Notes under the pieces: model-generated
The model's input: the letters and a program-made list of their open reading frames with translations, nothing else
Database searches by the model: none
Told to the model about the DNA's origin: nothing
Assembly: GCA_028292265.1 (NCBI GenBank)
Contig: JAQGMR010000033.1
Coordinates: 1 to 64,000, forward strand
DNA from: Herminiimonas sp.
Lineage (GTDB): Bacteria; Pseudomonadota; Gammaproteobacteria; Burkholderiales; Burkholderiaceae_D
DNA length: 64,000 nt
Direction: 5' to 3'
Made by a program: the position numbers and the translations under genes
In this document: piece by piece, positions 57,118-64,000 of the stretch
Position numbering within the stretch: the first letter of the stretch is position 1
Layout: the number at the start of each line of letters is the position of its first letter

Positions 57118-57912
57118 ATGGGCATGTATGACGCGGAAGCACCGGTCGACCAGTTGGCGCACTATCCAAGCCTTGCCGGACGCTCGGTATTCGTGACGGG
57201 CGGCGGTTCGGGAATCGGCGAGGCCATCGTGACGGCGTTTGCCGCTCAGGGCGCGAAATTGGCGTTTGTCGACATTGCGGTCGAACCGAGCGAGGCGCTT
57301 TGCGAACGGCTAAGTGCGCGCGGACTGCCCGCGCCGCAATTCCGCCGCTGCGACATCCGCGACATCGCCGCGTTGCAGTCCACCATGGCGGACCTGGCCG
57401 CGATCAACGGCGACTTTGAGGTGCTGGTCAACAATGCCGGCAACGACGAGCGGCACAAGCCCGAAGACGTAACCGTTGAATACTGGGACAACCGCATCGC
57501 CATTAACCAGCGCCCCATGTTCTTTACCTGCCAGGCGGTGCTGCCGGGCATGAAGCAGCGCGGCGGCGGGTCTATTATCAACCTCGGCTCGACCAGTTGG
57601 CACATGGCGGGCGGCGGCTATCCGGTTTACACCACGACCAAGGCGGCTGTCAGCGGGCTCACGCGCGGACTGGCCCGCGACCTCGGGCCATGGAACATCC
57701 GCGTCAACACCGTCACGCCGGGATGGGTCATGACCGAGCGCCAAAAAACGCTTTGGCTGGATGAAAAAGGCGAGCGCCTGATCGACCAGAGCCAATGCCT
57801 GCCCGGCCGACTCCAACCCTGGCAGATCGCCCAAATGATCCTGTTTCTCGCAGCGGATGACAGTGCCATGTGCACCGCCCAGGAGTTTATCGTTGACGGC
57901 GGCTGGGTGTAG
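57118..57912 (+). CDS. SDR-family sugar 1-dehydrogenase
   Basis: 264 aa. A classical short-chain dehydrogenase, probably oxidising D-galactose (or L-arabinose) to its lactone. NAD-binding TGGGSGIG at 27-34, NNAG near 110, active-site serine in GSTSWHM and YTTTK (Tyr near 171, Lys near 175). ATG 57118 has AGGAG 6 bases upstream; an earlier frame start has no support. First gene on the plus-strand side of the cluster. Confidence 0.92.
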   Translation: MGMYDAEAPVDQLAHYPSLAGRSVFVTGGGSGIGEAIVTAFAAQGAKLAFVDIAVEPSEALCERLSARGLPAPQFRRCDIRDIAALQSTMADLAAINGDFEVLVNNAGNDERHKPEDVTVEYWDNRIAINQRPMFFTCQAVLPGMKQRGGGSIINLGSTSWHMAGGGYPVYTTTKAAVSGLTRGLARDLGPWNIRVNTVTPGWVMTERQKTLWLDEKGERLIDQSQCLPGRLQPWQIAQMILFLAADDSAMCTAQEFIVDGGWV

Positions 57913-58007
57913 GATGACGACCGGCCGAGCACGAACTGGCGCTCGACAAGGCTCGCCTTTTCGGGCGAATTTCGCGATCCCATCCACGGCAGTCAAGGCG
58001 CCGCCTC

Positions 58008-58976
58008 ATGCAAACTGAACCGCATTCCGCTCCAGTCCTCGGTATTGATTGGGGCACCACCAATCGCCGCGCCTACTTGCTGGACCCGTCCGGCAACCTG
58101 CTGCGCCGGCATGAGGACGACCAGGGCATCCTGGCGGTCAAGGGCGATTACGAAGCGTCGCTGGCCGCTCTGCTTGAGCGGCTCGAACTGAGTTCGGCCA
58201 ATGTGATTCTGTCGGGCATGGTTGGCAGCCGCAACGGCTGGCGTGAAGCGCCTTATCTCACGGTGGACCAGCCGATCGATCGCTTGGCCGAATCGATGAT
58301 GCCGATTCCCGTCGCGCTGCCGGGCGTGCAATGCCGCGTCGTGCCGGGCTATCGCTTCACCGACCACCACGGCATGCCCGACGTGATGCGCGGCGAGGAG
58401 ACACAGGTATTGGGCGCCCTTACGCTGGCTGCCACGGAGGGATGGTTCCTGTTGCCGGGCACCCACAGTAAATGGGTACTCGTCGTCGAGGGCAGCATTG
58501 TCGAGTTCGCGACCTTCATGACGGGCGAGTTGTATGCACTCTTTTCCGGGAACGGCACATTGGCGCCGATGCTTCGCGAGCACCAGCATGTGCCAGAGGC
58601 GTTTGCCGAAGGGCTGGACGCTGCCCGCCATGGCGCCTTCACGCATCTTGCCTTTTGCTGTCGCGCCCGCGTTGTCACGGACAACATGCCCGCGACGCAC
58701 GCGGCATCCTGGATATCCGGGCTTCTGATCGGCACGGAATTGCATGACATTGGCCGCCGCGTCGGTCGGCTCTCGCGGGCCGAATTTGCGGCACCGGCCT
58801 CAAGCCTTCTACCAGTGCAGATCATCGGCTCCCCTACGCTCGAAGATCGCTATGTGCAGGCGGTACAGTCCTACGGCATGACGCCGCACGTCTGGCAGGC
58901 CGATGAAGTCTATCTTGCGGCCTTGCGCCGACTGGCGGGCTTGCCGGCGAGCGGCGACGCCATGTCACCGCCATGA
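58008..58976 (+). CDS. dgoK: 2-dehydro-3-deoxygalactonokinase
   Basis: 322 aa. It phosphorylates 2-keto-3-deoxygalactonate at C6. The N-terminal phosphate motif GIDWGTTNRRAYLLD (about 12-26), the SGMVGSRNGWREAPYL motif and LPGTHSKWV are typical of DgoK. It follows the SDR gene by 95 bases. Confidence 0.95.
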   Translation: MQTEPHSAPVLGIDWGTTNRRAYLLDPSGNLLRRHEDDQGILAVKGDYEASLAALLERLELSSANVILSGMVGSRNGWREAPYLTVDQPIDRLAESMMPIPVALPGVQCRVVPGYRFTDHHGMPDVMRGEETQVLGALTLAATEGWFLLPGTHSKWVLVVEGSIVEFATFMTGELYALFSGNGTLAPMLREHQHVPEAFAEGLDAARHGAFTHLAFCCRARVVTDNMPATHAASWISGLLIGTELHDIGRRVGRLSRAEFAAPASSLLPVQIIGSPTLEDRYVQAVQSYGMTPHVWQADEVYLAALRRLAGLPASGDAMSPP

Positions 58977-59110
58977 TCCACGCGCTTCATGCTCGCTGAT
59001 TTTCCCCTTGGGCGCTTCGACCTGCTCTGGCTCCAGCGTTCCCTACACCGCGACTCCGCCCCTGAACTCACGGTCCTGTCCCGCAACCCTCACATCGAAA
59101 GGAAATATTA

Positions 59111-59746
59111 ATGAAACTGTTTGACGCCGATCCGTTTCCGCTCGCTGCCATACTGCGCGGTCTGACGCCGCAAGAGGCTCCCGAGGTCGGGCGCATCCTG
59201 TTCGACGCTGGATTTCGCATTCTTGAGGTACCGCTTAACCGTCCTGGCGCCCTGCTGGCGATCGAGGCCTTGCGCGCTATGGCGCCGGACGACGCTGTCG
59301 TCGGCGGCGGCACCATGCTGAGCCGAGAGCATGTCGACCAGGTGCTAGGCGCCGGTGGCCGGCTGATGGTTTCACCGAATTGCGAGCCGGATGTCATCTC
59401 CTATGCAGTAGAGAAAAAGATGCTGTGCCTGCCCGGCGTTGCGACCCCCACCGAGGCGTACCGCGCATTGGCTGCCGGCGCGCATGGTCTCAAGTTGTTT
59501 CCGGCGGAAATGATCACCCCGCCCGTGGTCAAGGCGCTACGGTCAATACTGCCCTCGCAAACGCGCTTGTTACCGGTCGGCGGCATCACGCCGGAGAACA
59601 TGGAAGTGTTTGTCAAAGCCGGCGCCAACGGATTTGGCATCGGTGGCGCGCTATATCAGCCGGGCGTTGAGATGGGGCGTTTACAGGCTGCGGCGCAGGC
59701 GTTCATGGCGGCGCGGGCCAGGCTCATGTCACAAACGGCCGCCTGA
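59111..59746 (+). CDS. dgoA: 2-dehydro-3-deoxy-6-phosphogalactonate aldolase
   Basis: 211 aa. It cleaves KDPGal to pyruvate and glyceraldehyde 3-phosphate. A class I aldolase barrel: AILRGLTPQEAP, the glutamate in FRILEVPLNRPG, SPNCEPDVI, CLPGVATPTEA, the Schiff-base lysine in LKLFPAEM (about 127) and LLPVGGITPENM. AAGGAAA precedes the ATG. Confidence 0.95.
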   Translation: MKLFDADPFPLAAILRGLTPQEAPEVGRILFDAGFRILEVPLNRPGALLAIEALRAMAPDDAVVGGGTMLSREHVDQVLGAGGRLMVSPNCEPDVISYAVEKKMLCLPGVATPTEAYRALAAGAHGLKLFPAEMITPPVVKALRSILPSQTRLLPVGGITPENMEVFVKAGANGFGIGGALYQPGVEMGRLQAAAQAFMAARARLMSQTAA

Positions 59747-59927
59747 TCACGGAAAGGGCGGCGGCGAGCGGCCCTGGTGCTCGATGCTGCGGCGCGCAAA
59801 TGATAGAATGCGCGCTTCCCGGCGTCGCGTTCAGGTTCAGGTATTCCGCTCAGGCTACGTGCCGATGCCGTGGCAACGCCGTTTCCGTTTCATCCTCCGT
59901 CTCCGCTACTGATTCCAAAGGTTTTCC

Positions 59928-61547
59928 GTGCTCTCGACCGCCAACATCACCATGCAGTTCGGCGCCAAGCCGCTATTCGAAAATATTTCCGTCAAGTTTG
60001 GCGATGGCAACCGCTATGGCCTGATCGGCGCCAACGGTTGCGGCAAGTCGACCTTCATGAAGATCCTCGGCGGCGACCTCGAGCCAAGCGGCGGCAATGT
60101 CATGCTCGACCAGAACGAGCGGCTCGGCAAACTGCGCCAGGATCAGTTCGCCTTTGAAGAAATGCGGGTGCTGGACGTGGTCATGATGGGCCACACCGAA
60201 ATGTGGGATGCGGCAAGCCAGCGCGACGCCATTTACGCCAATCTCGAAGCAACGGACGACGACTACATGCGCGCCGCCGACCTTGAAGCGAAATTCGCCG
60301 AGTACGACGGCTACACCGCCGAAGCACGCGCCGGCGAATTGCTACTTGGTGTGGGCGTGCCAATCGATCAGCACGTTGGGCCGATGAGCAATATTGCGCC
60401 GGGCTGGAAGCTGCGGGTGCTACTGGCGCAGGCGCTGTTCTCCAATCCCGACATCCTGCTGCTTGACGAGCCAACCAACAACCTCGACATCAACACCATC
60501 CGCTGGCTGGAAGATGTGCTGAACCAGCGCAATTCCACCATGATCATTATTTCGCATGATCGCCACTTCCTGAACCAGGTCTGCACCCACATGGCCGACA
60601 TGGACTACGGTACGCTCAAGGTCTATCCCGGCAATTACGACGACTACATGTTCGCCTCATCGCAGGCGCGCACGCAGCAAATGTCGGCCAATACAAAGGC
60701 CAAGGAAAAGGTCGCGGAACTGCAGGAGTTTGTGCGGCGCTTCTCTGCCAACAAATCGAAGGCGCGGCAGGCCACGTCGCGCGCCAAGCAAATCGAAAAA
60801 ATCAAGGTCGAGGACATCAAGCCCTCAAGCCGCGCCAACCCCTTTATCCGCTTCGACGGCGAGAAGAAATTGCATCGGCTGGCGGTTGAGACCCAAAGCA
60901 TTTCGAAGAGCTACGACCATCCGGTCATCAAGGACTTCAACATCATGGTTGAAGCAGGTGAAAAGATCGCGATCATCGGCGCCAACGGGGCCGGCAAGAC
61001 CACGCTGCTGCGCTGTGTATTGAATGACCGCGGCGGACCCCGCACCAAGAACCTCGGCATCAAGCCCGACCGTGGCATCGTCAAGTGGGCCGAGAATGCA
61101 GATCCGGGCTACATGCCGCAGGACCCGAGCGAAGACTTCTCAACCGACCTGAACCTGACCGACTGGATAGGGCAGTGGACGAAAGAGGGCGACGACGATC
61201 AGGCTGTGCGTTCCATTCTTGGCCGGCTGCTGTTTTCCGGGGATGACGTGAAGAAGCCGGTGCGGGTACTCTCCGGTGGCGAAAAGGGCCGCATGATGTA
61301 CGGCAAGCTGATGCTCGGTCGTCATAACGTCTTGCTTATGGACGAGCCAACCAATCACATGGACATGGAGTCAATCGAGTCGCTTAACATTGCGCTCGAG
61401 AAGTACGCCGGCACGCTGATTTTCGTATCCCACGACCGCGAGTTCGTGTCCTCGCTGGCGACGCGCATCCTCGAAGTGAAGGAGGGCACGATCGTCGACT
61501 TCCAGGGCGGGTATGAGGACTATCTGGCGAGCCAGGGTATCGACTGA
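59928..61547 (+). CDS. ABC-F family ATPase, YbiT type
   Basis: 539 aa. ABC-F proteins act on the ribosome. Two ABC domains: Walker [10 protein letters not shown] at 34-42 and GANGAGKTT near 350; the first signature is the YbiT-type [10 protein letters not shown], the second is VLSGGEKGR; Walker [12 protein letters not shown] and [11 protein letters not shown]. The P-site linker between the domains (about 245-300) is Lys/Arg/Ala-rich. No membrane segments. The start is GTG 59928 with AAAGG 6 bases before it. Confidence 0.94.
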   Translation: MLSTANITMQFGAKPLFENISVKFGDGNRYGLIGANGCGKSTFMKILGGDLEPSGGNVMLDQNERLGKLRQDQFAFEEMRVLDVVMMGHTEMWDAASQRDAIYANLEATDDDYMRAADLEAKFAEYDGYTAEARAGELLLGVGVPIDQHVGPMSNIAPGWKLRVLLAQALFSNPDILLLDEPTNNLDINTIRWLEDVLNQRNSTMIIISHDRHFLNQVCTHMADMDYGTLKVYPGNYDDYMFASSQARTQQMSANTKAKEKVAELQEFVRRFSANKSKARQATSRAKQIEKIKVEDIKPSSRANPFIRFDGEKKLHRLAVETQSISKSYDHPVIKDFNIMVEAGEKIAIIGANGAGKTTLLRCVLNDRGGPRTKNLGIKPDRGIVKWAENADPGYMPQDPSEDFSTDLNLTDWIGQWTKEGDDDQAVRSILGRLLFSGDDVKKPVRVLSGGEKGRMMYGKLMLGRHNVLLMDEPTNHMDMESIESLNIALEKYAGTLIFVSHDREFVSSLATRILEVKEGTIVDFQGGYEDYLASQGID

Positions 61548-61601
61548 TTGTAATTTGCGCTGCTTGGCGGTCCTTTGTATCGAATTTGTTCCGGTGCAGC
61601 G

Positions 61602-61693
61602 CTTTCTCCCTGATGTGACTGGCAATGCGGCATGGAACCTGTGCGGTGAACAGGTTACTAATCCCGGGAGAAAGTGAGTGCCGGGCCAGTCAC
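61602..61693 (+). promoter_or_regulatory. Interleaved inverted repeats upstream of the proline-rich protein
   Basis: Arm A CTTTCTCCC (61602-61610) pairs with A' GGGAGAAAG (61666-61674). Arm B GTGACTGGC (61615-61623) pairs with B' GCCAGTCAC (61685-61693). All are perfect 9-mers, and the order A-B-A'-B' cannot nest, so it forms either a pseudoknot or two exclusive hairpins. Between B and A' lies a third hairpin, AACCTGT (61636-61642) / ACAGGTT (61650-61656). It ends 40 bases before the ATG at 61734. Confidence 0.65.
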
Positions 61694-61733
61694 TTGCATG
61701 GCATGGCTTCATCCATTGTCCCGGGAAAACGCC

Positions 61734-63383
61734 ATGCGGATTAGCCAGCTCTACGCTTCTGCCAGAATCACCAGCCCGCCCTCGCTTGAAGGGGACGGCA
61801 GCAAAACGCAGCAAACGTCTGGAGCAAGCGGCAATGCAAGGGGTGTGCAATCCAGCATTAGCGCCCACCGCCTCGCCGTCAAGGACAACGCCAGAAATCA
61901 CGTACTCATGAACGCGGGGGATAAGGCGCTCACTGGAGTCCGGGACGCCTACAGCCTGCAGTCAGCGTCGCAACGCGGCGCGATCGCCATCAATACGGCG
62001 CTCCTCGCGCAACTTGGCGCGGCTTCCTTGCCGCCCTTGCCCCCCACGCCGCATTCGCAAGTAGCGCCAGCGGCTCCGATGCCCTTAATGAGCCCCGCAG
62101 CTCTTTTTGCTCAATTAGGCGCGCCAGAATTGGAATTGCCCCCTTCGCCGCTGCCACAGGCCGCGCTCAGGGCGCCAATGCCCGCGATGAACGCAGCCAC
62201 GCATCTTGCGCAATCAGGTTCGCCACTGTTGCCGCCCCCTCCACCGCCGCTGTCGCACGCGGTGCTCGGCGCGCCGATGAACGCGACGACGCTTCCGGCA
62301 CGGCCAGGGGCGCCAGAGTTGCGGGCGCTGCCGCCGCTGCCGCAAGCGATGGATGGAGCCTCCATGCCTCCCGTGAGGGCAACAACCTCGCAGCCAATAC
62401 CGCGCGCGCCAGCGTCTGCAGGACCGTCCACGCCCGGAGCAACAAATAGGGGAGCGGCGCCGCCACTGAACAGGGCGACGACAATCGTGCAAACCCGTAG
62501 CGCCCGTCCTTCTATCAGCGCAACTTTAAAGGGCAAGACGCTGGAACGATTCAACGCTAATCGAAACGAGCATGCTGTCACCTTCACCAGGATGGCGAAC
62601 GTGGCAAGGTTCATTACCGCGCAAGAGGGCGCGACAACCCTCAAATGTTTGAAACTCCCACAGTCTGAATCGGCTGGCTTCGGCTTCGGTTTCGCTATCC
62701 TGCAAAAGGCACCTTTTGAGACGCCCGTGGGGATGTCGGATCGCGAACGCATTGCCACTTACACTGGAATAATGAGCATCCTCGAAAACGTCAGTTTGCG
62801 GTCCCGGGTTGACGCGTTCACCGAGATCGTAATGGATAACGCTAAGGCCGTTGTGGAAAACAAGCTTCAAGCCAATAAGCCGATTACCGCGGACGACGTG
62901 CGTGAAGCGTTCACCATGATCTCCATGAACTTGTCCATCCCCGAGGCCGACGCGGCGAAAACCGCCGCGAAGATTGGACTAAAAGAATTGGAGACGCTGC
63001 ATAAGGCGCTGACCACAGCCGGCCATAAAGAGATCCGGTTCCTGGCGGACGATAAAGCGATATCGGGTGTGGGCATCAAGGCAATCGAACCCGAGGGCGA
63101 CGCGCACCGGATGATGCTAAAACATTCGGATAACGCATTAAAAGGATATGAAGCGTTCATGCGACAACGGGCTAGCGATTTTACCCACCAATTGCTACTA
63201 GCTCTCCTTGACAAGTGGGACGAGAATTCAATGCTACTTACATCTACAAAAGCCGCGATCAGCACAGCCAAACGCTCGATGGCAACGCGTCTGAGCGAGC
63301 CGAATGCATACATCCACGCATACGATGTGGAGGATGCCTTCAGCAGGATTTTGGCGGACTCGCGTATGGTCAAGACGCTCTAA
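61734..63383 (+). CDS. Proline-rich repeat protein, possible secreted effector
   Basis: 549 aa; no family recognised. Residues 1-60 are Ser/Thr/Gln/Gly-rich (MRISQLYASARITSPPSL), resembling type III secretion leaders. Residues about 89-216 hold four degenerate copies of a 28-35-residue proline-rich unit built around (L)AQLGAPEL-PP(n)-LPQA-APM. The C-terminal half (about 265-549) is predicted helical and soluble with no recognised motif. The ATG at 61734 has GGGA 8 bases upstream; GTG 61674 is possible and would start inside arm A'. The secretion role is inference. Confidence 0.68.
   Translation: MRISQLYASARITSPPSLEGDGSKTQQTSGASGNARGVQSSISAHRLAVKDNARNHVLMNAGDKALTGVRDAYSLQSASQRGAIAINTALLAQLGAASLPPLPPTPHSQVAPAAPMPLMSPAALFAQLGAPELELPPSPLPQAALRAPMPAMNAATHLAQSGSPLLPPPPPPLSHAVLGAPMNATTLPARPGAPELRALPPLPQAMDGASMPPVRATTSQPIPRAPASAGPSTPGATNRGAAPPLNRATTIVQTRSARPSISATLKGKTLERFNANRNEHAVTFTRMANVARFITAQEGATTLKCLKLPQSESAGFGFGFAILQKAPFETPVGMSDRERIATYTGIMSILENVSLRSRVDAFTEIVMDNAKAVVENKLQANKPITADDVREAFTMISMNLSIPEADAAKTAAKIGLKELETLHKALTTAGHKEIRFLADDKAISGVGIKAIEPEGDAHRMMLKHSDNALKGYEAFMRQRASDFTHQLLLALLDKWDENSMLLTSTKAAISTAKRSMATRLSEPNAYIHAYDVEDAFSRILADSRMVKTL
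61998..62381 (+). repeat. Proline-rich repeat region coding about four units
   Basis: Protein units of 28-35 residues, each with an AQLGAP-like lead, a polyproline stretch and an APM-like end. DNA units are diverged; the boundaries are approximate. Confidence 0.55.
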
Positions 63384-63759
63384 GCCCTCGTTGCAGGCAC
63401 CTGATTTCGAGTGCCTGTAGTGGTTGGCAGGTACAGAGCGGATTTACCACGTGCCAATTTCGTCGGCCGTCGCCAAGCCTTGCTGCAACCCGAACGCGGC
63501 TTTGTTCAATTCGACGGATTACTCGCTGGTCCCATTGGTTTCGATCGATTAAAGATTGGTTCTTAACTGACCCTGAACTGATTGAGGACTGATCGTCATG
63601 CAGGCGTGCGCATACTTCGACCAGGCAAACTCCAAGAAGGGCAGCATGCCGCTTTCTTAAACCGTGAGGCACCGTGAGCGCCTGCGGCACCGCACTCTCC
63701 AGCATGCCGCATGCTAAGCTCCACCGGTCGCCGCGCTAGCGGCCTTTGGTGGCAGATTC
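63384..63759. other. Intergenic region before the penicillin acylase gene
   Basis: 376 bases without a convincing gene. A perfect 7-bp hairpin CAGGCAC (63394-63400) / GTGCCTG (63411-63417) with a 10-base loop lies 11 bases after the previous stop but has no T-run, so it may be a Rho-independent-like end only in part. No clear promoter was found. Confidence 0.4.
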
Positions 63760-64000
63760 ATGAAACGCGCATTCAAAATCCTTGGCCTGTTGTTCCTCGT
63801 CTTGCTGCTCGCGGTACTTGCCAGCCTTGTCTGGTATCGAAGTGCCAGCCAGCCGAAGATCGAAGGCCAGCTAAAACTGCCGGGGCTCCAGTCACCAGTC
63901 GATGTCGTGCGCGACGCCGAAGGTATTCCCCACATCTACGCCCAAAGTACGCACGACGCCTGGTTTGCACTCGGCGTGCTGCATGCGCAGGATCGCTTGT
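63760..64000 (+). CDS. Penicillin acylase family protein, N-terminal part (partial)
   Basis: The first 80 residues; the gene runs past the window end. An N-terminal signal anchor or signal peptide (about 4-27, FKILGLLFLVLLLAVLASLVW) is followed by the family start LKLPGLQSPVDVVRDAEGIPHIYAQSTHDAWFALGVLHAQDRL. These Ntn hydrolases cleave amide bonds, for example of acyl-homoserine lactones or penicillins; the substrate here is unknown. Confidence 0.88.
   Translation, partial: MKRAFKILGLLFLVLLLAVLASLVWYRSASQPKIEGQLKLPGLQSPVDVVRDAEGIPHIYAQSTHDAWFALGVLHAQDRL

Noticed and set aside
55566-57131. 521-aa plus-strand frame antisense to the IlvD/Edd dehydratase
   Set aside because: Composition is His/Ala/Arg-rich and mirrors the sense codons; it spans the divergent promoter region.
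61602-61693. Terminal inverted repeats of a small mobile element
   Set aside because: The two pairs interleave instead of nesting, span only 92 bases, and no transposase or target duplication is seen.

Overview
The window is from a betaproteobacterium of the order Burkholderiales, most likely near Oxalobacteraceae. This rests on the gene orders smc-zipA-ligA and rpsB-tsf-pyrH-frr-uppS-cdsA-dxr-rseP-bamA-skp-lpxD-fabZ-lpxA-lpxB-rnhB, the ppsR/ppsA pair, the smpB/ratA-rnfH pair, and a C-x14-C-x2-C type QueE. No ribosomal RNA, tRNA, insertion sequence, prophage or CRISPR array was recognised. The genus cannot be fixed from the sequence alone.

Layout. Positions 1-6 kb hold the 3' end of smc, zipA, an NAD-dependent DNA ligase with repeat expansions, galU and def. 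From 6.1 to 10.4 kb the minus strand carries an RluF-like pseudouridine synthase, glnD and map. From 10.8 to 26.8 kb the plus strand carries a long housekeeping run for translation elongation, UMP kinase, ribosome recycling, isoprenoid and phospholipid synthesis, outer-membrane assembly and lipid A synthesis, ending in rnhB and a SpoU methyltransferase. A small membrane protein, ppsR/ppsA, an NfeD/slipin pair, smpB, ratA-rnfH, an MNT/HEPN pair, a DUF4124 protein, guaB and guaA follow to 38.9 kb.

The stretch 39-50.3 kb is more accessory and lies wholly on the minus strand: an AbiEi/AbiEii toxin-antitoxin operon with a clear promoter and operator, an ankyrin-repeat protein with effector-like features, a sorbosone-dehydrogenase-like lipoprotein, and the four-gene ligase-associated repair operon (MBL-fold exonuclease, ATP-dependent ligase, Lhr-type helicase, metallophosphoesterase PdeM). 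From 50.7 to 53.3 kb come queE, queD, tadA and an LD-carboxypeptidase. From 53.4 to 59.7 kb lies a complete oxidative sugar pathway: aldose 1-epimerase, SMP-30 lactonase, IlvD/Edd dehydratase, SDR dehydrogenase, KDGal kinase and KDPGal aldolase. It would take D-galactose (or a similar sugar) to pyruvate and glyceraldehyde 3-phosphate. The window ends with a YbiT-type ABC-F protein, a proline-rich repeat protein that may be secreted, and the start of a penicillin acylase.

The most unusual trait is the density of short tandem repeats in and between otherwise ordinary genes. There is a 33-bp repeat beside the catalytic lysine of LigA, eight 12-bp units coding a tetrapeptide tail on RNase HII, three 11-bp units before rluF, 20-bp and 18-bp duplications in the rpsB leader, seven 7-bp units after pdeM, and six 13-14-bp units before queE. 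Two effector-like proteins and a pair of interleaved inverted repeats upstream of one of them are the best candidates for undescribed biology.
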